From Deltaproteobacteria bacterium (GTDB lineage: Bacteria; UBA10199; JACPAL01), in contig JACPAL010000024.1 in the NCBI GenBank assembly GCA_016180855.1, forward strand, positions 1 through 33,434: DNA of 33,434 bases, written 5' to 3'. The notes beneath the pieces are model-generated. The model was not told the origin of the DNA and did no database searches. It worked only from the letters and a program-made list of their open reading frames with translations. Within the stretch, counting starts at the first letter, position 1. Each line of letters begins with the position of its first letter. This document shows, piece by piece, positions 14,855 through 22,561 of the stretch. Position numbers and translations under genes: made by a program.

Positions 14855-16843
14855 CTACATCATTTGTTGGGGATCGACATCAACCAGCATCCTCACCGTC
14901 GAGGGTAAGATACGGCGGGAAACTTCGTCAAGGAATGGTTCCAGCTCCCGATGGAGTTTAAAAAAAGAACGGCTCTTGATCAGGAGGTGCCAGCGGACCT
15001 TGTTGCGGATTCGTTCCAGAGGGCAAGGGGAAGGCCCCAGGACCCGGTGATCGGTTGAGTCTTTTATGAGTGACAGGTTTTCAAGTCGATTTTTGATGGT
15101 CCGGATTGTTCTTTCAACCGCCCCGCCGTTTCTCCCGTAAAGAATGATTCGGATCAGCCGGCAGAAAGGGGGATAGAGTCCTTTCTGTCGATGGGCGAGC
15201 TCCGTTTCGATCCAGGGATCGATCTTCTGCTGGGTGCAGGTAATCATGACCGGATGTTCTGGATTGAAGGTTTGTATGAGGACACGACCGGGCCGTTCGC
15301 TGCGCCCCGATCTTCCGGCGACTTGAGTCAAGAGCTGGAACGATCGCTCTGCGGCACGAAAATCGGGAAGTGACAGAATGCTGTCGGTGTTCAGGATGCC
15401 AACCAGCGAGAGGTAAGGGTAATCGTGCCCTTTACTGACTATTTGTGTGCCGATTAAAATATCGAGATGACGCTCCTTCATTCGTGTCAGGATTTTTCGT
15501 GTTGCGTCTCCTTGGGCGGTGTCTCGATCGAGTCGACCTATTCGTGCCTTGGGAAACAACGAGCCTACCTCTTCTTCCAATCGTTCGGTGCCTATTCCTT
15601 CCTGTTTGAGGGGGAGTTCCTTGCAACGGGGGCAGCGGGAAGGAAGGGGCTGTTTGGCGTCGCAATAGTGGCAGCGAAGGGTCGCCTCCTTTTTGTGAAA
15701 CGTGAGTGTCATGTCACAGGAATCACAGAGTGCGATATACCCGCAGCGGCTGCAACTGACGTACGGGGCAAAGCCGCGGCGGTTCAAAAAGAGGAGACTC
15801 TGTTCCTCCTTCTTGAGATTTTCCTGAAGCTCCTGCCGGAGTTCTTCGGAGAGGAAATGGCCCCTGTTTTCCCGGAGGCGTCTGTCGATCACGCGGATAT
15901 GGGGGGGCGACATCCCGCAGGGGCGATGGGGCAGTGAGAGGAGGGTCAGTTTCTTCTGGCGGACCCTGTAAATCGACTCCAGTGAGGGGGTGGCTGATCC
16001 GAGAATGACAGTCGCCTCCTCTTCCTTGCCTCTCCAAAGCGCCAGATCGCGGGCATGGTAACAAAACCGCTCCTCCTGTTTGTAAGAGGAATCATGCTCC
16101 TCATCCACCACAATCAGTCCCAGGGTGGTGAAGGGAAGAAAGATTGCGGATCGTGTTCCCAACACCAGGCGAATCTCGCCGCATCGGACCTTTTCCCAAA
16201 CCTGCACCCGTTGGGCCTCCGTGAGACCACTGTGGTAGGGAACAACAGGCCCCGGAAGGGCTCCTTGGAGGCGTCCCAACAACTGGGGGGTCATTGAAAT
16301 CTCCGGGACAAGGATCAGTGCCGATCGATTCTCTTTCCATGCCTTCTGCAAGAGATGGATATAGATTTCCGTCTTCCCGCTCCCTGTAACCCCTTGCAGG
16401 AGGAAGGGAGTGGCCGGCAAGGCGACTATTTTTGCCAAAACAGCCTGTTGTTCCGGTGTCAATTTTACTGGTTTGATCTCCTGAAACGAGTTCTCTTCGG
16501 GGGGGGTAGGGCGAGCTCGTCTTCCCCTCTTTTTCATTTTTAGGAAGGAAGGGGGAAGGAGATGGCGGAGTACCTCTCCGATAGGGGTCAAATAGTAGTA
16601 AGAGGCCCAACGCAGCAACTTGATCTGAATCGGCGTGAGAAGAGGTTCATCGTCCAGCAAGGAATAAACCTGTTTTAATCCACGTTGGTGGATCGATTGG
16701 GATTCCCCTAAAAGACATCCGATGACCGTCTGCCGCCCCAAGGGAACCAGGAGACGGACACCCGGTTTTGCCTCTTGCGTGATGGAAAGCTCGTAGGTGA
16801 GCGGATGGGGAATGCGATAGGGGAGGACAACATCGACAAGCAT
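14855..16843 (-). CDS. priA: Primosomal protein N', replication-restart helicase
   Basis: A 662-residue helicase that reloads the replisome at stalled forks. The N-terminal DNA 3'-end-binding domain (VDVVLPYRIPHPLTYEL) is followed by Walker A GVTGSGKT (151-158), the DEEH box (247-250), and the zinc-binding Cys clusters between the helicase lobes (CSRCGYIALCDSCD, then CHYC and CPRCK). The C-terminal lobe contains GTQIVSKGHDYPYLSLVGILNTD and QVAGRSGR. It is somewhat shorter than the E. coli protein (about 730 residues). The start ATG has no strong ribosome site. The gene is divergent from the cold-shock gene. Confidence 0.96.
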   Translation of the reverse strand: MLVDVVLPYRIPHPLTYELSITQEAKPGVRLLVPLGRQTVIGCLLGESQSIHQRGLKQVYSLLDDEPLLTPIQIKLLRWASYYYLTPIGEVLRHLLPPSFLKMKKRGRRARPTPPEENSFQEIKPVKLTPEQQAVLAKIVALPATPFLLQGVTGSGKTEIYIHLLQKAWKENRSALILVPEISMTPQLLGRLQGALPGPVVPYHSGLTEAQRVQVWEKVRCGEIRLVLGTRSAIFLPFTTLGLIVVDEEHDSSYKQEERFCYHARDLALWRGKEEEATVILGSATPSLESIYRVRQKKLTLLSLPHRPCGMSPPHIRVIDRRLRENRGHFLSEELRQELQENLKKEEQSLLFLNRRGFAPYVSCSRCGYIALCDSCDMTLTFHKKEATLRCHYCDAKQPLPSRCPRCKELPLKQEGIGTERLEEEVGSLFPKARIGRLDRDTAQGDATRKILTRMKERHLDILIGTQIVSKGHDYPYLSLVGILNTDSILSLPDFRAAERSFQLLTQVAGRSGRSERPGRVLIQTFNPEHPVMITCTQQKIDPWIETELAHRQKGLYPPFCRLIRIILYGRNGGAVERTIRTIKNRLENLSLIKDSTDHRVLGPSPCPLERIRNKVRWHLLIKSRSFFKLHRELEPFLDEVSRRILPSTVRMLVDVDPQQMM

Positions 16844-16875
16844 CGGTTGGCACAGCTACCTTTTCTAAAAATCTC

Positions 16876-16904
16876 TTGCCATGAAAAAAGGAATTCACTA
16901 GGTT
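16876..16904 (+). promoter_or_regulatory. Possible sigma-70 promoter of the cold-shock gene
   Basis: TTGCCA at 16876-16881 and TAGGTT at 16899-16904 are separated by 17 bases and lie 38 bp upstream of the cold-shock ATG. The -10 match is moderate. Confidence 0.35.
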
Positions 16905-16941
16905 CCGCCCCATTATTTTTCACCAAAAGGAGGTATGAAGT

Positions 16942-17160
16942 ATGGGAGACAAACAACGCGGAACCGTCAAGTGGTTCAACGATAGCAAGGGGTATGGGTT
17001 CATCACGCCGGAGGATGGTGGAAAGGACGTGTTTGTCCATCACACCAATATCCAGGCCGATGGTTTTCGGACCCTTTCGGAAGGTCAGCTTGTCGAATTT
17101 CTTGTTGCCGAGGGGCCGAAGGGGCCTCATGCAACAGAAGTCAACAGTCCCGTTGTGTGA
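16942..17160 (+). CDS. CspA-family cold-shock protein
   Basis: A 72-residue single-domain protein that covers nearly all of the CspA fold: [31 protein letters not shown] includes the RNP1 (KGYGFI) and RNP2 (VFVHH) motifs for single-stranded RNA or DNA binding. Such proteins melt mRNA secondary structure in the cytoplasm and are often induced by cold or growth. AAAGGAGG precedes the ATG by nine bases, an excellent ribosome site, fitting high expression. Confidence 0.97.
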   Translation: MGDKQRGTVKWFNDSKGYGFITPEDGGKDVFVHHTNIQADGFRTLSEGQLVEFLVAEGPKGPHATEVNSPVV

Positions 17161-17210
17161 GGCAAAGCAACAAAACAAGCGGATAGCCGATCATATAGTA
17201 AGAGTTGGCT

Positions 17211-17633
17211 ATGACATTATTTTTGAGAAGCATCGCCTCTTTGGGTTCTCTCTTCCTGATCAGTTGTCTAGCCCATGAAGAGGTTGTCCAATTACCTACT
17301 ACGCCTCGTCCTCAGGATGGGGATCCGGATCAGACAAAGGTTGAGATTGAGGATCTGCCCGATGGCGGAAAGCGAATGGTTGTCAGTAATCAGTGCAGTA
17401 CGGATATACATGCTACCTTTTTGACCCACTATGCCTATCGGCTTCACCAGGAATATGACGAACTTTTTCTGGTACGAAAACCTGGCTTTCAGTATCCGTG
17501 TCCCCGAGAGACAACCTATAAAATTGAAGAGCCGGTTTCTGATACCCGTTTTCTCAAAATCCCTTGCCTAGAAGGATATTTCCGGGCCGTCCTGGAAGGA
17601 CGGTGTGTCTCCAAAGGAGAGCTTAATGAATAA
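17211..17633 (+). CDS. Orphan lipoprotein
   Basis: A 140-residue protein with a lipoprotein signal: LRSIASLGSLFLISC ends in the lipobox LISC, so Cys18 would be lipidated. After an acidic, Pro-rich linker the mature domain (about 48-138) has several Cys (CSTD, PCPRE, PCLEG, RCVS) and no family that I recognise. The ATG at 17211 is chosen because it starts the hydrophobic segment. A TTG two codons upstream is possible. TATAGT just upstream could be a -10 box, but no -35 match is seen. Confidence 0.62.
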   Translation: MTLFLRSIASLGSLFLISCLAHEEVVQLPTTPRPQDGDPDQTKVEIEDLPDGGKRMVVSNQCSTDIHATFLTHYAYRLHQEYDELFLVRKPGFQYPCPRETTYKIEEPVSDTRFLKIPCLEGYFRAVLEGRCVSKGELNE

Positions 17634-17683
17634 AAGTTGTTTTTGTTAGCAACAGCGTTCTGAACAGCTCGATCTAACCTCCG

Positions 17684-18340
17684 ATGGTTACTGCGTCGGC
17701 AGTTGCAGCAACGCTCGGTGCGAACGTTATCGCCGATATCATTTCGGACGGATTTCTTCACTACAACTACAGACTGGATCAGGGAATCGTCGACAAGCCG
17801 TTTGGTGAAAAGGTGGAATCCCCCTTTTGGGGGACCCGCCTGCAGCATCATATTGGGATCCCGATTGCCGTGACTCTAACGGAGTATCTCTCCCAGGGGA
17901 TCTTCAAGAAAGCCCTTCGAACAGCCTCTTTCAAGGTCGAGACCCATCCACGGGCCTATCCTCTCCACAACGTCTGTTTCATCATTGTTGGCATTTTACT
18001 TTATTGTGGCCTCGATGCTGCTCTGAATCCCGAGTATAAAGGCCATCGCACGGAGTCATTCACAAAGGAAATTTATCCGACTCTTCGTGGTACTGCAGCC
18101 TCTATCGTTCCTATTCTTATGTTTGAGGGGACGGTCGTTCGTCTCTTTAGCAAGGTGACCCCATTTGTTAACTGGGCTGCGGATGACCTCCTGACCGATG
18201 TTGCTGTCTATCTGACTGTTAAAGGGTTTGGCTGGAACGACTATGGTGCCTGGGGTTTGACCGATCGTGAAAGGAAGAGGAATGGCCTCACAAAGCCTCC
18301 TCAAGGATGTAGTAGCTTCTTGAGTGTTGATTTTGTTTGA
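17684..18340 (+). CDS. Orphan multi-pass membrane protein
   Basis: A 218-residue protein with about three hydrophobic segments (near 58-70, 96-113 and 135-153) separated by charged stretches. I do not recognise its family. An in-frame TAA lies just before CCTCCG-ATG, so the start cannot be earlier. No Shine-Dalgarno sequence is visible and translation may be weak. It follows the orphan lipoprotein by 50 bp on the same strand, suggesting a shared envelope function. Confidence 0.6.
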   Translation: MVTASAVAATLGANVIADIISDGFLHYNYRLDQGIVDKPFGEKVESPFWGTRLQHHIGIPIAVTLTEYLSQGIFKKALRTASFKVETHPRAYPLHNVCFIIVGILLYCGLDAALNPEYKGHRTESFTKEIYPTLRGTAASIVPILMFEGTVVRLFSKVTPFVNWAADDLLTDVAVYLTVKGFGWNDYGAWGLTDRERKRNGLTKPPQGCSSFLSVDFV

Positions 18341-18365
18341 CAGGCTGTTTCTTTATTGCTATCCC
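18337..18365 (+). promoter_or_regulatory. Sigma-70-like promoter for the small Ala/Glu-rich lipoprotein
   Basis: A perfect -35 TTGACA (18337-18342) and a weaker -10 TATCCC (18360-18365) are spaced 17 bp apart, 46 bp upstream of the ATG and overlapping the stop of the preceding gene. Confidence 0.5.
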
Positions 18366-18411
18366 CCGGCCCGCGTAGCTATCTAACTAAAACAATAGGA
18401 GGAGGAACACT

Positions 18412-18621
18412 ATGTTCAACAGCTACAAGATGTTGGCCGTTCTCATCGTAACGGCCCTGCTGGTCCTGCCGGCCTGCTCAAAGAAAGAGAGCGCTCCGGC
18501 GGCCGAAGTTCAGGAAGAAGTAACCGAGGCTGCCCCGGCAGCTGAGGCTGCTCCTGCCCAGGCTGAACAGGCACCTGCAGCGGCTGGTGAGGCTGCCCCT
18601 GCTGAAGCTGCAGAGCAGTAA
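18412..18621 (+). CDS. Tiny Ala/Glu/Pro-rich lipoprotein
   Basis: A 69-residue lipoprotein. The signal peptide ends in the lipobox LPAC at Cys22, followed by SKKES and then a low-complexity tail made almost only of Ala, Glu, Pro and Gln (APAAEV, EAAPAAEAAPAQAEQAP). The tail is probably unfolded and negatively charged, and could act as a spacer on the membrane surface. AGGAGGAGG precedes the ATG by seven bases and the gene has its own promoter and terminator, so it is probably abundant. Short Ala/Glu-rich lipoproteins of this kind recur in proteobacteria without known function. Confidence 0.82.
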   Translation: MFNSYKMLAVLIVTALLVLPACSKKESAPAAEVQEEVTEAAPAAEAAPAQAEQAPAAAGEAAPAEAAEQ

Positions 18622-18647
18622 AAGTTCGCTGGTTTTAGCAAGGAAAC

Positions 18648-18686
18648 AATGCCGGATGGGGAATACCCCTCCGGCACTGTTTTTTT
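18648..18686 (+). terminator. Rho-independent terminator after the small lipoprotein
   Basis: GCCGGATGGGG (18651-18661) pairs with CCCCTCCGGC (18666-18675) with one unpaired base, and a T-run follows (18680-18686). The SDR gene ATG lies only two bases after the T-run. Confidence 0.87.
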
Positions 18687-18688
18687 AA

Positions 18689-19357
18689 ATGAGACAATCT
18701 CCAGGGGAAGTTGTTTTAATCACCGGTTCTGCCAAGAGGGCCGGCCGGGCGATTGCGTTGGCGTTTGGTTCTTTGCAATACAGGCTAGCGATTCATTACC
18801 GATCCTCCCGTTGCGAGGCGGCGGGCCTTCGATCTCAATTACGTTCTCAAGGGACTGAGGCCGGGCTTTTTCGGGCTGACCTTTCCAGGGTGTCGGGGGT
18901 CAAAAGACTTGTTTCGCAGGTGGAGAGAGAGCTTGGTCCTATCACCTGCCTTATTAATAATGCAGCCAATTTTTTACGAACGCCTCTTGAGGCATTAAGA
19001 GAGAAAGATTGGAATAGGAGCCTTGATACCAACCTCAAAGGCCCCTTTTTTTTGGCACGTGAGGCAGGACTTTTGATGAAAAAAAGAGGCATGGGTATCA
19101 TCATTAATATCTCTGATTGGGCCGGTCTTGATCCGTACCCAAGCTACCTTCCCCATAGTATTGCAAAGGCGGGGCTGATTGCCGGAACACGTGGTTTGGC
19201 CAAGGCGCTTGGTTCTTCGGTCAGGGTTTATGGGATCGCTCCCAAAAAAATGAAGTCCTTTAACCCTCTGGCACGACTGATTCTCCGGATGGTGAGGGGA
19301 AGCTGTTTTCAGAGCGGTGCGACGTATGGAGTTGACGGGAAAAAGCTCGTTAGTTAA
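18689..19357 (+). CDS. Short-chain dehydrogenase/reductase, pteridine-reductase-like, catalytic Tyr replaced
   Basis: A 222-residue SDR. The nucleotide-binding motif is TGSAKRAG (12-19), the NNAA motif follows (90-93), and catalytic-region residues are Ser142 and Lys160. The family Tyr of YxxxK is His156 here (PHSIAK). The C-terminal part is shorter than usual and reads APKKMKSF where most have APG. The segment ITGSAKRAGRAIA and the downstream 6-pyruvoyl-tetrahydropterin-synthase-like gene suggest a pteridine or dihydromonapterin reductase (FolM/PTR1) ancestor. With Tyr missing, activity is uncertain. The ATG abuts a terminator and has no ribosome site, so expression would depend on readthrough or a leaderless start. 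Confidence 0.8.
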   Translation: MRQSPGEVVLITGSAKRAGRAIALAFGSLQYRLAIHYRSSRCEAAGLRSQLRSQGTEAGLFRADLSRVSGVKRLVSQVERELGPITCLINNAANFLRTPLEALREKDWNRSLDTNLKGPFFLAREAGLLMKKRGMGIIINISDWAGLDPYPSYLPHSIAKAGLIAGTRGLAKALGSSVRVYGIAPKKMKSFNPLARLILRMVRGSCFQSGATYGVDGKKLVS

Positions 19358-19366
19358 ACCGCACTC

Positions 19367-19774
19367 ATGTATCGCATTCATACAGCGGTCGATTTTTGTT
19401 ACGGCCACCGACTTCTCGATTACGAAGGACCTTGCCAACATCTCCATGGCCACAATGCTCGTGTGGAGGTGATACTCCGTGGAGACACCCTTGATCATCG
19501 AAATTTTTTGTACGACTTCAGCGAACTCAAGGATTGTCTATCGGAATGGGTCCATAAGAATTTTGACCATCGGATGTTGCTCAACAAGTCGGATCCGGTT
19601 GTCCTGGCCTTGCGGGAGCTGGGAGAACCGGTTGTGCTTTTTGATACCAATCCAACCGCGGAGGCGATTGCCAAGAAGATCCATGATTTCTTTGTGGAGA
19701 AGAATCTTCCCGTTGAAGAGGTCAAAGTTTGGGAGAACCAAAAGGCTTGGGTTTCCTACGGAGAAAATTCATGA
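19367..19774 (+). CDS. 6-pyruvoyl-tetrahydropterin synthase / QueD family protein
   Basis: A 135-residue zinc enzyme of the PTPS/QueD family, converting dihydroneopterin triphosphate to 6-pyruvoyl- or 6-carboxy-tetrahydropterin. Zinc ligands are His14, His27 and His29. Cys23 lies in the CxxxHGH motif typical of catalytically active QueD/PTPS enzymes, and FDHRMLL has the catalytic Asp-His pair. Glu in VWENQKAW is a substrate-binding residue. Next to the SDR, the product could be reduced to a tetrahydropterin; a role in queuosine synthesis is the alternative. The gene lies 9 bp after the SDR and overlaps the next gene as ATGA. Confidence 0.9.
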   Translation: MYRIHTAVDFCYGHRLLDYEGPCQHLHGHNARVEVILRGDTLDHRNFLYDFSELKDCLSEWVHKNFDHRMLLNKSDPVVLALRELGEPVVLFDTNPTAEAIAKKIHDFFVEKNLPVEEVKVWENQKAWVSYGENS

Positions 19775-20508
19775 AAAAAATTCTGGTTTTTCAACATGCC
19801 GACTCAGAGACGTTGGGAAATCTGGAGAAGGAAATCAAACTCCAGAATCTGGAATTTGAGACACTCCGAACCTTTGACCACCCGGTCTTCCCTTCCGGGA
19901 AGGATTTGGAGAATTACGGGGCGGTGATCAGCCTGGGAGGCCCTCTGGCTGTCTATGAAGCCTCCCGACATCCTTGGATGGTCAAGGAATTGCTGATTCT
20001 CAAGGAGGCACTTCGCCAGAAGAAGCCGATTCTGGGAATTTGCCTGGGGGCCCAGCTTTTGGCAGCGGCCGCCGGGGCCAAAGTGGTGAAGGGGCCGATC
20101 AAGGAGATCGGCTGGGGATGGATTCAATTCGACGACTGGTTTTCAAGACGGAATCCACTCACCTTTCAAGTTGATTTGAAAAAACGGCACAGGGTGTTTC
20201 AATGGCATGGGGACACCTTTAATCTCCCTCCGGAGGGGTACCGTCTTGCCTGGAATGACAGTTATCCGGTCCAGATGTTCTCCTTCCAGGGGAATGCGAT
20301 CGGGATCCAGTTTCACGTCGAGACGACGGAGAAGATGATTTATGATTGGGTTTCTGATGGGCGTGACAAAATCGTCAAGAACGGGTTCGATCCGGAAAAG
20401 ATTCTGGAGGAATCGGTCAGCTATTTGCCTGATCTTCAGAAGATGAGTCACAAGTTCTTTTATGGATTTGCCTCGTTGATTCGCGAAAATCGGCGAGTGG
20501 TGGCCTGA
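19771..20508 (+). CDS. Class I glutamine amidotransferase-domain protein
   Basis: A 245-residue GMP-synthase-like amidotransferase domain standing alone. The nucleophile Cys91 is in GICLGAQLLAAAAG, and His182 and Glu184 in GIQFHVET complete the triad. SLGGP earlier forms the oxyanion region. Free-standing members of this family hydrolyse glutamine or act on gamma-glutamyl compounds. The ATG at 19771 is chosen over one 14 codons upstream because it overlaps the QueD-like stop and follows GGAGAAAA. The tail beyond residue 200 is helical and extends past the core. The partner synthetase or substrate is unknown. Confidence 0.88.
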   Translation: MKKILVFQHADSETLGNLEKEIKLQNLEFETLRTFDHPVFPSGKDLENYGAVISLGGPLAVYEASRHPWMVKELLILKEALRQKKPILGICLGAQLLAAAAGAKVVKGPIKEIGWGWIQFDDWFSRRNPLTFQVDLKKRHRVFQWHGDTFNLPPEGYRLAWNDSYPVQMFSFQGNAIGIQFHVETTEKMIYDWVSDGRDKIVKNGFDPEKILEESVSYLPDLQKMSHKFFYGFASLIRENRRVVA

Positions 20509-20513
20509 AATCG

Positions 20514-21548
20514 ATGCAGGGACTGTTGACACAACTTCCCGTCTGGGTGCTTTTTCTGATTCTCCCGGCCGGATTTTTTCTCCTTTTTCTTTTAAAAAAA
20601 GCGCTTCTTAAGATTTTGATCCGTTGGTCAGCCAAGTCTGAAAATCAATGGGATGATCTGGTGGTGCATGCCCTCAATTATCCCATGACCCTTGTTCTGC
20701 TTGCCTTTCTGATCGGTCTTCTTCCCGTTCTCTTTTCATGGCCGGATCGATGGAATGAGCTGCTCCATCTGGCCACCAAACTGCTGGCGATTCTGGCGGT
20801 GGCCCTCTTTATCCAAAAGTTGCTCATCAGCCTGCATCATCGTTATGTGGCAACCCGCGAATCTTTAAAAACCTATTCCGGCTTGCTCAAGGTTGTTATC
20901 TCGGTCGGAGTTTACGCCATTTTCCTTCTGATCTTTCTTGATACCGCCGGGATCTCCATCACACCGCTTATCGCCTCATTGGGTGTTGGGAGCGTGGCCG
21001 TTGCCTTGGCCCTTCAGGATACCCTCTCCAATCTTTTTTCAGGTTTTTACATGGTTGTCGACCAGCCGGTGCGGGTGGGGGATTACGTTGAAATAGAATC
21101 GGGGCAGGCGGGATCGGTGGAGGCGATCGGATGGCGAAGTGTACGATTACGAACCCTGGCAGGTAACGTGGTGATCGTTCCGAATTCGAAGATGGCAGGA
21201 AGTCTCATTGTTAATTACCGTCTCCCTCAGCCTGATATGGCGATTACTGTTCCGGTGGGTGTCTCTTACAACAGCGATCTGGAGCGCGTGGAGAGAACCA
21301 GCATAGAAGTTGGCAGGGACGTGATGAAAGGAACCGTGGGTGGCGTGCCAGGCCATGAACCGCTTGTCTTATTCAAGGAGTTTGGCGAGTCGAGTCTCAA
21401 TTTCAATGTCATCCTGCGGATCCGGACTGTAGAAGAGAAGGCTCTCGTGGTGCATGCCTTCATTAAAAAACTTCACCAACGTTTTCAGAAGGAGGGGATT
21501 GTCATCCCCTATCCGACACAGACGATTCATCTGAAACAAGAGCCTTGA
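20514..21548 (+). CDS. MscS-family mechanosensitive ion channel
   Basis: A 344-residue membrane protein with about five hydrophobic segments in the first 175 residues, then the MscS pore helix and beta domain: GVGSVAVALALQDTLSNLFSG is the Gly/Ala-rich TM3 and hinge. It is followed by VVDQPVRVGDYVEI, GWRSVRLRTLAGNVVIVPNS and the cytoplasmic alpha/beta domain. Such channels release solutes upon hypo-osmotic shock in the inner membrane. It lies 5 bp after the amidotransferase gene and overlaps mutY. Confidence 0.93.
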   Translation: MQGLLTQLPVWVLFLILPAGFFLLFLLKKALLKILIRWSAKSENQWDDLVVHALNYPMTLVLLAFLIGLLPVLFSWPDRWNELLHLATKLLAILAVALFIQKLLISLHHRYVATRESLKTYSGLLKVVISVGVYAIFLLIFLDTAGISITPLIASLGVGSVAVALALQDTLSNLFSGFYMVVDQPVRVGDYVEIESGQAGSVEAIGWRSVRLRTLAGNVVIVPNSKMAGSLIVNYRLPQPDMAITVPVGVSYNSDLERVERTSIEVGRDVMKGTVGGVPGHEPLVLFKEFGESSLNFNVILRIRTVEEKALVVHAFIKKLHQRFQKEGIVIPYPTQTIHLKQEP

Positions 21549-21556
21549 CGGCAACG

Positions 21557-22561
21557 ATGCAACAACAATTGCTTTTCTGGTACCGTCGGCACAAACGTGA
21601 TCTTCCGTGGCGAAGGACAAAGGACCCCTACCGGATCTGGGTCTCGGAGATCATGCTTCAGCAGACAACCGTAGAGACCGTCATTCCTTATTACCATCGA
21701 TTTTTAGAGAGGTTTCCGACGGTCCGATCCTTGGGTCGAGCTCGTGAAGAGTCGGTCTTAAGGCTTTGGTCGGGGTTGGGGTATTATTCACGGGCAAGGA
21801 ATCTTCACAGTGCCGCGAAGATTTTGATTGCTGATGTCACCCGTTCTCTTGCAACATTCCCAAAAACGGCTACCGACTGGCAACAACTCCCTGGTGTCGG
21901 TCGCACCACCGCCGGTGCAATCGTCTCGATTGCCTTTGATCAAAGGGCTCCGATTTTGGATGGGAATGTGATTCGGGTGCTCTCACGGGTTTTTGCAATC
22001 GAGGATCATCCAAAAACGGGTCATGGTCAGAAAATCTTTTGGCGGAAGTCGGAGGAGATTCTTCCTCAAAAAAATTGCGGTGATTTTAATCAGGCCTTGA
22101 TGGAGCTCGGTGCCACTGTTTGTCATGTAACGAACCCCGCCTGTCCCGACTGCCCTCTCTCATCGTTCTGTCTTGCCAGAAAAGAAGGTCAGATGGAGTC
22201 GTATCCGCGCGGAAGAGGAAAAACTGTTTATCGTAATGTCCTGATGAGTGCGGCCATGGTTCGGCGAAACGGCTCTTTTTTAATGGTTCGCCGCCCCGAT
22301 AAGGGATCTTTGAAGAAGATGTGGGAATTTCCGATGGTGGAGGGGAATCTTCACAAATTGGTCAAGGCGTTTCCGGTGATTCCGCAAAAAGAACTCCCGA
22401 TCGTTCGACATGCGGTCATGAATCGAAGGCTTACGATTGCTCCTTATCTCTGCACCTTGGTTTCCAGTAAAGGGATGAGATCTTCAAGGTGGATTGCCAA
22501 GAAATCGGTCCTCGCCCTGCCGACTTCTTCAATGAATCTTAAGCTCGCAAGGCTGTTCTAA
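21557..22561 (+). CDS. mutY: A/G-specific adenine DNA glycosylase
   Basis: A 334-residue base-excision enzyme removing adenine opposite 8-oxoguanine. It has catalytic Glu31 in EIMLQQT, Asp135 in PILDGNV, the helix-hairpin-helix region LPGVGRTTAGAI, and an iron-sulfur cluster at Cys189, 196, 199 and 205 (C-x6-C-x2-C-x5-C). The C-terminal NUDIX-like domain, which recognises 8-oxoG, is present from about 220. The ATG at 21557 is preferred. A TTG at 21545 would overlap the MscS stop. It ends with a 4-bp overlap with a convergent gene. Confidence 0.95.
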   Translation: MQQQLLFWYRRHKRDLPWRRTKDPYRIWVSEIMLQQTTVETVIPYYHRFLERFPTVRSLGRAREESVLRLWSGLGYYSRARNLHSAAKILIADVTRSLATFPKTATDWQQLPGVGRTTAGAIVSIAFDQRAPILDGNVIRVLSRVFAIEDHPKTGHGQKIFWRKSEEILPQKNCGDFNQALMELGATVCHVTNPACPDCPLSSFCLARKEGQMESYPRGRGKTVYRNVLMSAAMVRRNGSFLMVRRPDKGSLKKMWEFPMVEGNLHKLVKAFPVIPQKELPIVRHAVMNRRLTIAPYLCTLVSSKGMRSSRWIAKKSVLALPTSSMNLKLARLF

